Assembly (NCBI GenBank): GCA_963921425.1
Contig: OY992833.1
Span: forward strand, 8,343,228 to 8,407,227
Length of the DNA: 64,000 bases
From: Dryas octopetala
Taxonomy: Eukaryota; Streptophyta; Magnoliopsida; Rosales; Rosaceae
Reading direction: 5' to 3'
Position 1 is the stretch's first letter; each line of letters begins with the position of its first letter. The position numbers were made by a program, and so were the translations under genes. The notes under the pieces are model-generated. The model did no database searches, was not told where the DNA came from, and saw nothing but the letters and a program-made list of their open reading frames with translations. Shown here piece after piece: positions 55,345-64,000 of the stretch.

Positions 55345-57358
55345 AGATTTTGCTAGTCCTCGAGCAAATAAAGGAAAGAAAAGACTCAAGACTGACTCCA
55401 ACATCCCAACAACTGAGTTCATGCGCACAACCATTAATCACATAGGAAAGCAAGGCATATAAATTGTATTCTTCAAATTCTAATAACATTTCAAATAACA
55501 TACCTCGCTCCTCTATTGTCATATAGGCCATCCTTGACACAAATCCAAGTATTAGACAAACAAAACTAAATCAATACATACATAATAGATTCAACTCCAA
55601 TCCTCACTATGGCATACTCTCAATGATAAACACTCAAGAATTGGGTTGATATGTGCACTCAAAATTATATGTGAGAGGAAATATGTAACAAAAACAATTA
55701 GCTCACATATGTACATGAAATAAAGGCACATTTTAGAAAGAAATACTGATCTCATGAAAGGAATACAAATGCTTGAAATAGAATCAATAACCATAGGCTC
55801 CCTTCTTAAATAGACTCCACATAAGTATAATACACACTCTTGAGATCAGCTAGGGCTTTAATAGGGTTATAATGAAGGCTTAGGCTAGGATAGGGTATTG
55901 AAATGAAAAGGAAACACAAAGGGCTAATTTCATGGAATTGCAAGCACCAATAGAACATTCTGAGGTACACTTTGCTTCTTTGCACTTCATAGCTTACTTT
56001 GAACTCTTTTTGCTCATTTTTTTCTTCTTTTGAAACCGTCTCATCTCTTTTCTTTGATTTCTTTTCTTTTTCTTTTCTTTGGGCACGGCATACATACTTT
56101 TCTAACACATTTTTGTATAAGCTATGCACTTTCACTACTTTTCCACCTCAATCAACATATAAACAACTTGCAATACCATAAAAAGGGTAAAACGGGTAAA
56201 AAGGGTGGTACACCCCCAAACTTAGGGTTTGGTATGGGGTAACAAAGAAAACGGCTTAAAAGGCTCAAAATGGGTAACTAAGGATAAAACATGTAATGGG
56301 TAGGTTTTCAGGCTATGGGGTACACAAACAGGGCCTAAATTCATTTCTCAAGAGTTATGCAAATACGGCATGCTTTGTGTACACAAGAAAAGAGTTCTAG
56401 TTCATTGATTCAAGATTATGCATATTCCAAGCAAATGACCAAATGAAAGACAATGAGATCAAAACAACGACTTATATGACAATGATAGAATCAGAGTGGC
56501 GCGCAACACTCAAGAATTGAAGAACAGGGCTCAAAAGCTCACTTAGGTCATGCAAGTCTACTCTATTATGCATATAATCATTAGTAATGCTAATCACAAC
56601 CTAAATCCATATCAACAAGGCCAAATGACATAGAATTGCAAGATATGTTATGGAACACTATTAGAATGAAAAGAACACCAAATATACACACAATACTAAA
56701 ACATGCTCATAACAATCATGCACACTCAAATCAATTAGTTGGGGACTCAAAACGACCTGAAACAACCAAAATGACTCAAAAACTTTTTTTGTTTTTAAAA
56801 CAATGTCGCACACTTCTAAAGAGTCACATTCATCACTACGGTGAATGAGATCTAATGAAAACGTGCATTTTGATGTGGGTTTTGACACCCTGAGTTTAAA
56901 AACAAAAGAAAAAGTTTTTTCCTAACCTAAAAACACCTAAAAACACTAAAAACGAAAATTTTTTTTTTTTTCTTTTTCTAAAAACACTCAATAACACTTA
57001 AAACACCCTAAACACTTGTTCTAACCTAAAAACACTAACAAATGACAATTGCCCTTCCCCCCACACTTAAATGATACATTGCCCTCAATGTATAAGAAAT
57101 AAATATAAGAATGATCAAATTAAGCGAAACGGGAAATTGCAAATATCCAAAACCAAATAAACACACCAAAATGAAAAATTGTCTTATGAAGCGAAATAAA
57201 GAAACTGTTTACTTGCGTACGCAAGCGTGGACACTCCAAGGGTAGGCGCGGCCTCCTTGGTCCTCAATGACTCCTCCTCCATTATTGGAAACAAAAACTT
57301 GGGTTGCCTCCCAATAAGCGCTTGTTTTTCTGTCTTCAGCCTGACATTGCCATCTCCT
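55345..57358 (-). other. E16 3' non-coding region
   Basis: It is colinear with E13 37767-39780. It holds a second PPT-like tract (plus strand CACCCCCAAACTTAG, about 56211-56225), the hairpin ATACATTG-CCCT-CAATGTAT (57074-57093) and the GGGTTGCCTCCCAA motif (57300-57313). There is no gene; the short conserved frame near 55343-55540 overlaps the PPT. Confidence 0.75.
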
Positions 57359-59351
57359 TTACTTGCGTCCTTTCCTCTTCCTCTTTTTGCCATTGCTACT
57401 CTCGGCACTCCCTAGGAACGAACTGAAGAAGCTCTCCATCTCTGACTTCTCCTCCCCATAAAAAGTGATCTCCTCGTTTTCTGGCATCTCGGAAGTGAGC
57501 AAATACACCTCTTGCTTGGTGTAGTACCGAATCTTCATGGTACTCTCCAATGCTTTGTACTCCATGTTAGAGGTGCACAAAAATGGTCTCCCAAGAATAA
57601 TAGAGACGTCGCCCGGAATTCTCGGCACATCTAGCACTATGAAATCAGAGGGGATTAGTAATTTACGACATTTAACCAAAACATCCACAAGCATACCACA
57701 AGCTTTTTGGGCTGCAGAGTTGGCGAAGCGGATGTCCACATCAAATGGTTGCAAATCAGCCTCCTTAAATCCCAGCCTCTCGAACACAACCAGCGGCATG
57801 ACATTGATAGCTGAGCCATTGTCAACTAAGGCATTGGCGATCTTATGCTCCCCTATGCTGCATGGTATGACTAACGAGCCCGGATCCTTCTTCTTGCTTG
57901 GAAAAGATGCAAAGAGATAACCACAAATCTCCCTAGGAACGTTGTGACTATGCCCTTGCTCCTCAACCTTCTTCTCAATAGACTTCAATTCCCTCATGGT
58001 TGCTGGAAATTTGGTGATGTCAATGTCCGGAATGAGGGGAATCACACGTGTATCAGCTTTCTCCTCTATCATTTCCGGATCCTCCTCTTCCTCACTATCC
58101 ATGATCTCAATCACCTCCTTAGTCTTGACCACTCTAACTCTCTTTCTTGGAGTAGTCCTCAAAATAGCATTTACATGCTCCTCATTCTTCGGGTTGACTA
58201 TGGGTTGACTTGGCAACTTCCCCTTCTCTCTCTGATCCAAAGTAGTGGCAATCTGACCCATTTGACTCTCCAAGTGTGCAATAGCCTTCGAATTGGCTTG
58301 CATCTGCTGCTCGGTACGGTTCATGAAGGCATTGGTGCTTTGGGCAAGGGAAGTGGTGCTTTGAGCAATCTGAGCAATCTTGTCCTCCAAACTAGACCTC
58401 TCGGCATTAGGGTGCACATATGGCTTGTTGGTGCTCCCACTAGCTTGCTGTCCATTGTTGTTGCTCCACCTGAAATTCGGGTTGTTCTTCCATCCAGGGT
58501 TGTAAGTGTTGGAATATGGGTCATACGGCACCCTAGGATAGCTCCCAACCTGGTTCACTTGTTCCACGTCACCCCCTTGTCCTTGCGCACTCATCATCTT
58601 CTCTTAAGCCAAAGATAACTTCTGCACCATAGTCTTGATTTCCAAAATCTGTCCCTCCATGGTGTTCGGAACATCAGCTACCTCATACAACCCTCTCTTT
58701 GGTCCTCCTCTTGCACGATTGGAATCCCATTGTTGAGAACTCAAAGAAAGCGACTCAAACAATTCTGTAGCCTCATCCTTCGTTTTTGACATGAATACAC
58801 CACCACATGCCGAATCCACCTTGGCTTGGTCTCTCTCCAATAATCCCTGATAAAAACAACAAATCACATACCAAGGAGATAGGTTATGGTGTGGGCAGCT
58901 AGTAAGTAACTCATTGAATCTGTCCCAAGTCTCATGGAATGGCTCGTCCGCCTTCTGCACAAATCCAAGGATCTCCTTCCAAATAGAATTCGTCTTGGAA
59001 ATGGAATAAAACTTGTTCAGGAACTTGCTCAAAAGATCATCCCATGTCGAAATGGAACCACTGGGCAGCGAATACAACCACCTCTTTGCCTTGTCCTTAA
59101 GCGCAAAAGGGAACATCCTCAAACGGTACTGATCGGCATTCAGGCCCCTCAATTGTGCGGCTTCACAAACCCCGGAAAACTCCTTCAAAAAGTGGATCGG
59201 ATCCTCCCCATTCAGCCCATGGTAGCTCGGCAACAAGTGAATCTGACCACTCTTGATTTCGAAATCAGTGGCTATGGTGGCATACCGAATGCACGTTGGT
59301 TGAGTGGGCAGCGAAGGCGCTGAAAAGTGGCTCAGGGGCTGCGGCACCATC
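57359..59351 (-). pseudogene. E16 gag-protease, broken by one stop and by E17
   Basis: It is colinear with the E13 protein from about residue 50 to the end. A TAA at 58604-58606 (Gln in E13) splits capsid from the second half; both parts are otherwise open. The capsid has MFPFALKDKAKRWLYSLP, and the second half has YSNTYNPGWKNNPNF and an aspartic protease with LVDNGSAINVM and SIILGRPFL. The N-terminal ~50 residues lie beyond E17. DNGS replaces the DSGA of E13. Confidence 0.9.
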
Positions 59352-60712
59352 TGTTGTATGTTTTCCTAGAGCAAATTAATTAACCTTTTCTGAGCTCTAG
59401 GTTAACTCGCAAGTGCACGAATCGCTAAGTAGCAAAGCTTACAAATACGAGGTCGATCCCACAGGGAATTGTACTAGTGTACGATTACTAACTCAATTAA
59501 ATTCAATTAACTCAACTCTAACTCACACACGCAAATGGGGGGTTTTGATTGGTTTTTGAGACTGGAAAAGGCTAACAGATAAATGACAAAACTTTAAAAT
59601 AACTACTGAATGAATTTGGATAAAACAATAATAAAGAAACACTAGGGGTCAGAATCCACCACTAGCATACCATTTACTCTACTATGGATATTAACAATCA
59701 ATATATAAACATGTCAACAAAGTTCGTCTACTAAAAGGTTTGGCTAGTTACTTTTAGCAATTACTCCCCTTACTGTGCATAAACTAAGAGCTTCTTAGGC
59801 CTTCCTTAGCCAGTTAACTTGCATGTTCCCTAGTTCTAAGCTAAGGCAGCTGTTACCCATGCAAGAGTCGTTACGATCTGTGAGAGTGACAAACACATAG
59901 CTCATGGCTCCAAATTAATGTACTGTATGTCATCTATGATCTCTTTTCTCATGAATATTATCTTAGGATACCCACTTGTTGCCTATTGAAACTATCATCC
60001 TTTCGAGCTTATTTAGTTTCACAACAAATATCTAGATGCATGCAACCTAAGGTGATCAGTCAAAGATGCGAAACAAATAGATTCAATTTAAACAGAGATC
60101 CAAGATTTGTCAACATGTAAATAATTAAAATATCAATAATCCATAGTTAGAGTAAATAGCATCGCTAGGGCTTCATCCTAGCCCTAGCCCAATATTCAGC
60201 TACACATAATTAAATTCACAAATAAATAATGCATGATTAAAATAATGAAAATAAAAGAAAGGGAGAGAGATCAAGCCGGGGCAGCAAGGTGGAGGTGCGG
60301 CTGCAATGGTGGTGCGTAATGGGGCTGCTCGGCCTTGGGCTCCACGGCGAGGAGGCTGAGGTGCTCGGCAAGGTGGCAGCAAGGTGGTGATGGCGTGGCT
60401 GCTGGAGGTGGCTGCGGCTTGGTGGCGCAACTTGGTGGTGGTGGCTGCGGCTTCACTTGATCCTCCTTCTTCAGTTCAGCACAAAATAAAAGAAAGCACA
60501 CAAGAAAAGGTGGCTGCTAGGTTCGGCCACAAAAGAAAAGAAGAAGAATAAAAAGGAAGGGAGAGAAGGTGGCTGCGGCACAAGAAAAACAGGGGAGAGG
60601 GAAGCTTCTAGGGTTTGCGGCAAGAGGAGAGGAGAGAGGCTGCTAGGGCTACGAAAATTAAAAGAAATAGAAGAGAACTTCAGAACAGAACCCCTTTTCT
60701 GATTTTTAGAGA

Positions 60713-60723
60713 TATATTTATAG
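60713..60723 (-). promoter_or_regulatory. TATA box of E17 LTR
   Basis: The minus strand reads CTATAAATATA, about 70 bp from the conserved U3 block. Confidence 0.65.
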
Positions 60724-61017
60724 AGGGAAGTGGGGCTGAGATTTCTCTTTCTCTTCAATGTGGGATAAGTGCATTCCTTGCACACCAAGGCTTATAATTT
60801 TCGGCCAAGCATGGGCCTTGGGCTGATTTGGGCTCTTTTTGGGCGTAACTCTTTTTTCAGCTCGCGGAACTGCTGCGCTACCTCCACTAAAATGGCCATA
60901 TCTTGAGCTAGAAAACTCGGAATCGAAATCCGTAAAATTCCCTGCGAAGCTAACATCCGTAGCTTTCCAACCATATATGGCATGACATCTGATTCGATCT
61001 GTAGAAATACCGAATCA

Positions 61018-62678
61018 TGTTAGGTCCTTAAATGTTTGCATTTTAGGCCCTCTATCTTCATGTATTTAGTACTTAGTCCCTATATTTTATGTTATTTATT
61101 TGTGTTTTTCTCTTTTGTAGGTGGAAAGCCCATAGGAATTAAATGGATGCAAATCAGCCCATTTTGAGCTTAAATGAATATTTGCTGTTTAAATGGAAGC
61201 CCAAGATCAAGAGAGGGTTCAAGAGCATGAAGAAATGAAAGCCCAGCCCAAACCACATAGGAAGTGGCGTGTGTGCTAAGAGAGAGTAGCTGGCCGCACC
61301 TTGCAAGGCTCTCCTTCCCTAATTGGGCTCTAAAAATCAGATTTGATATTACCTTATTTATTTCATTTTAATTCCTGATTTATTGGAGGCTCAATGGGGA
61401 GGAAATCAGCTACACCAAGCCCATAGAAGTCAGCTGCACCTTGCGCAAAAGAGAGGGAGAAACCCTAGGGCCTTGCGCAAGTCACTTAAGCCCAAGAAGC
61501 CAAGCCCATGCCGCACACCCTAGTTTTCTAAACCTAACCCTAGCTGGCCGCACATCCTTCCTTCCCAAAACCCTAGCTGCTGCACACCCTTATATATACA
61601 TCTCTTTCTATCATTTTAGGAGTTCAGACACTTGGAAAAAATCAGAAAATAGAGAGAGAGGGGCTGCTGGAGGCGTGAGCTCTCCTTGGGGTGTTTTCTC
61701 TTCTTCTTCTTCTTTTCTTGTAATTGTTAGATGATAAACATGATTTCGTGGCTGTTCTTGTTCTCTAGCATGAACTAATCACGTTTTCTAGGGCCTAGGA
61801 TTCAGCCCTAGGCCGAATATTCAATGGATTGGTGATGTAGTTGCTGTTTGTTTAATTCCATGGATTGATGATTTTGATTTCACTGTTATCATTGTTCTCT
61901 ATGTGTTTTTAATCCTTGATTGATCACCTAGGGTTATTGCATCTAGAATTTAATCAATTTAGGGTGAGGACAACCAATCAGCCCCTAATACAAGTGATAA
62001 ACAACTTAGGATTTAGTAATTGGCTGAATTCTAATTGTGTGAAATCAATTTTAAATCACCTAGGGTAGACGCCATGCACTAGGGGTTTAATTGCATTTAT
62101 TTTCTCATATAAGCTTAATGAATTCTGTTTGTGTGTTCCTATGTAGATGCCATGCATAGGTCACATATAGAGTACAAGAACTAGGGTAGACGCCATGCAC
62201 TAGTTTGTACATTTGGGGAATCATGCATTTCATGCTATGCCATAGGTGAATATGCGAATGCATTCATCAATAGGAATTAAAGGTTTCAGAAATTGCACCA
62301 TGACATTGGATATGAGGTCTAGTGGTAAAGTCCTAGAGTCCTAGTATCATCTATCAATCTATTTTCACAAGATAACTTGCTGTTTCCATACTCTTTGCTA
62401 GTTGCGCATTTTAGTCTTTAAAGTTAGGTTTAATTTGCTGTTTTCAAGTCATACAAACTCCCTCTCATTCGTGTGTGTGTGCGTGTGTTTCATTTCAAGT
62501 GAGCAGCTGCCCTAGGCGTGACAACTTGGGCAGCCACTCGTGTCTTGTTTTCTTGTTTCCTTTTAGCATACGGATTATCATTTAAAGATCAATAATAGTC
62601 CTCGTGGGATCGACCTTGCTTGCCATCTATATTATATATAGATTCGTGCACTGCGAGTATTTAAATTTAAAACGAACA
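61018..62678 (+). mobile_element. E18: solo LTR of a separate family (1661 bp)
   Basis: It reads TGTTAGGTCC...AAAACGAACA, flanked by AATCA at 61013-61017 and 62679-62683. The sequence on both sides rejoins to match E10 around 49945. It has a TATA-like TTATATATACATC near 61590-61602. Three repeats of GTAGACGCCATGCA(C/T) lie near 62063, 62145 and 62194. The end contains GTGGGATCGACC and ATTCGTGCACTGCGAG, weakly like the U5 of the other families. The rest is unrelated to them. No internal region is present. Confidence 0.92.
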
Positions 62679-62991
62679 AATCACTGTCGAAATTTAGTGT
62701 CTAGTTTCCAGGGTTTTGACTTTTTCTTCAACTAGGACTCCTTGTGATCTTTGACTGAATCTTGTGAGATTTTTTTCTTGAGCATGAAGGATTCCTTTCA
62801 TTTGGGCCTTGGATCAGCTGAGTGGGTGCGAATTCCTTGGGCTTGCGGACTCTTGGATAACACAACTTGGGCTTCCACCATTTGGGCTAGCAATAGGCGT
62901 ATGGCCTTGGTCCTTTGGGCTAGGGTTATGTGCATGGCCCATAGTGCATGGGCTACATTTGTGGTCCATGTCATGAGATGATGTGGCACGG

Positions 62992-63027
62992 TTGACCATT
63001 GACTTTGACCAAAAGTCAACCTTGACC
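62992..63027 (-). promoter_or_regulatory. W-box cluster in E17 U3
   Basis: Five TTGAC(C/T) hexamers in 36 bp (62992, 62999, 63005, 63022 on the plus strand; 63014 on the minus strand). It is the same design as in E11 and E12. TTGAC(C/T) is the established WRKY target; use here is inferred. Confidence 0.55.
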
Positions 63028-63031
63028 AAAA

Positions 63032-63114
63032 AGATTCCCCAAAAGATTCTGTCTAAGATTCTTCAAAGATTCCTTCTAGATTCCAGATCCTTCTAGAAGA
63101 TTCCCTCAAGATTC
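63032..63114 (-). repeat. Helically spaced AGATTC repeats in E17 U3
   Basis: AGATTC starts at 63032, 63044, 63056, 63067, 63078, 63098 and 63109, i.e. steps of 12, 12, 11, 11, 20 and 11 bp. On the element's own strand this is GAATCT. Similar runs occur in E10, E11 and E12 next to the TTGAC cluster. Function unknown. Confidence 0.7.
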
Positions 63115-63291
63115 TTTTTCTCATTTTTTCCATTTTTAGCTCAAAATAGCTTCATTTAGCTTCTTTCTCCGTCATTGCTTCATTTAACCTGCAAAACACT
63201 AAAACAAACTAACAAGACCTAAAATATCGAGTTCTTGCACTCTAGGTTAGGGAATTAATATCATAAAATGATGCAAATTGGACACTCAACA

Positions 63292-63304
63292 CACCCCCAA
63301 ACTT
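63292..63304 (-). other. E17 polypurine tract
   Basis: The minus strand reads AAGTTTGGGGGTG, abutting the 3' LTR at 63291. Confidence 0.87.
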
Positions 63305-64000
63305 AGACTTTGCTAGACCTCGAGCAAACAAAATAAAGAAAAGACTAAAAACTGACCCAACAAACTTTCCCAACAAATGATTTCATGAGTTTAGCCACCA
63401 ATAATCATAGCAAAGCAAGGCATATAGGTTATGTAATCTTCTAATTCTAATACTGCTTCAACAACATACCTCACTCCTCTATTGTACATATAGACCATCC
63501 TTAACATAAACCCAAGTGTTAGATAAACAAGACTGAATGAACATGAACAACATAGATTGAACTCCAATCCTCACTAAGGCATACTCTCAACAATAAAGCA
63601 CTCAGAAATTGGGTTGAATTGTGCACTCAAAATTATATGTGAGAGAATTTATGTAAACAAAAACAAATAGCTCACATATTGGCATTAAAGAAAGGCACAT
63701 TTGAAAGGAAGCAATGATCTCATGAAAGGAATATCAAAAACTTGAAATAGAATCAATCACCATAGGCTTCTCTTTCATCTAGACTCCACATTTTATACTA
63801 CATTTCCCTTAAAATCAAATAGGGCTTTACTCAAGGTTGTAACGTAGGCTTGTGGTAGGGATATGATATTGAAATGAAAGGATAATACAAAGGCTACAAA
63901 CTATGGTTTTGCAACACAGAATAACACTTTAGAGGCATACCTTGCATACTTGCACTTCATAGCTTGATAATTGAGCACCTTTCATCATCATTTTTCTTTT
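63305..64000 (-). other. E17 internal 3' non-coding sequence
   Basis: No gene is seen. It resembles the E16 and E10 regions just inside the PPT (for example TTTGCTAGACCTCGAGCAAA near 63308, and CCTCACTCCTCTATTG). It continues off the window. Confidence 0.7.

Larger units (their letters stand above)
52906..59351 (-). mobile_element. E16: gag-protease-only retrotransposon (3' two thirds), interrupted by E17
   Basis: A minus-strand copy of the E13 family. Seen are the 3' LTR (52906-55331), PPT (55332-55344), 3' non-coding region (55345-57358) and gag-protease (57359-59351). E17 cuts it at CCATC (59347-59351), so the gag N-terminus, PBS and 5' LTR are off the right side. Left flank GTTGG (52901-52905) in E15 is the expected TSD. 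No RT or integrase lies between protease and PPT. It is very close in sequence to E13 and E2. Confidence 0.9.
59352..63291 (-). repeat. E17 3' LTR, interrupted by E18
   Basis: R/U5 (59352 to about 60660) matches E1. The TATA box is at 60713-60723 and the conserved U3 block at 60792-61000, broken by E18 at its upstream end. The distal U3 (62679-63291) resembles E10/E11, with five TTGAC boxes (62992-63027) and seven AGATTC repeats (63032-63114) in place of E1's palindromes. The LTR is therefore mosaic relative to E1. Confidence 0.88.
59352..64000 (-). mobile_element. E17: 3' LTR and 3' region of an element cut by the right window edge
   Basis: In minus orientation, the 3' LTR (59352-63291) contains solo LTR E18. 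The PPT (63292-63304) and about 700 bp of internal sequence (63305-64000) follow. The LTR starts TGTTGTATG and ends CACTCAACA, like E1. Without E18 the LTR is about 2.27 kb. Left flank CCATC in E16 is the predicted TSD. No coding region is in view, so it is unknown whether E17 is autonomous. Confidence 0.88.

Overview
The window is plant nuclear DNA made entirely of nested LTR retrotransposons. I see no host gene, tRNA, rRNA, CRISPR array or bacterial feature. The evidence for a plant, probably a eudicot, is: Ty3/gypsy pol domains of the Athila type, an 18-nt primer binding site complementary to the 3' end of plant tRNA-Asp, 5-bp target site duplications (TSDs), TATA boxes of the CTATAAATA type, and AT-rich 2-2.5 kb LTRs. 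The species cannot be told from the sequence.

I resolve 18 insertions, named E1-E18 from left to right. The outermost visible one is E8 (+ strand), seen as segments 17348-18448, 20475-22551 and 50803-51021. Into E8 went: (a) E7, which holds E4, which holds E3, which holds E2, which holds E1 (all running off the left edge), with E5 and then E6 nested in E4's LTR; (b) solo LTR E9; (c) the 12-kb element E10, carrying E11, E12, E13 and E14; (d) E15, which holds E16, which holds E17, which holds E18 (E15-E17 run off the right edge). Nine insertions show both TSD copies in the window: E5 CGGGT, E6 GAAAC, E9 ATGTC, E10 AATAC, E11 TTTCA, E12 GGTAG, E13 TTGAC, E14 CCTGC, E18 AATCA.

There are two kinds of coding element. 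E10 (and the partial E1) are Athila-like with gag, protease, reverse transcriptase, RNase H and integrase; E10 is nearly complete apart from one frameshift and its nested insertions. E2, E4, E8, E13 and E16 belong to a second family whose internal region carries only one gag-protease reading frame and no RT, RNase H or integrase. E13 (32970-42288) is a complete young copy: near-identical LTRs, PBS, polypurine tract, TSD and an uninterrupted 711-codon frame. It fits the gag-only, terminal-repeat (TR-GAG-like) class and must borrow polymerase and integrase from a partner such as an E10-type element, with which it shares PBS, PBS spacer, polypurine tract and R/U5 motifs.

The LTRs are mosaics of exchangeable modules: an array of 15-bp interrupted palindromes, helically spaced AGATTC repeats, dense TTGAC (W-box) clusters, CATGCATG (RY) clusters, a conserved ~190-bp block just upstream of the TATA box, and a conserved R/U5 tail. 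These regulatory arrays, the RT-less family and the depth of nesting are the points of most interest. I found no convincing wholly new system.
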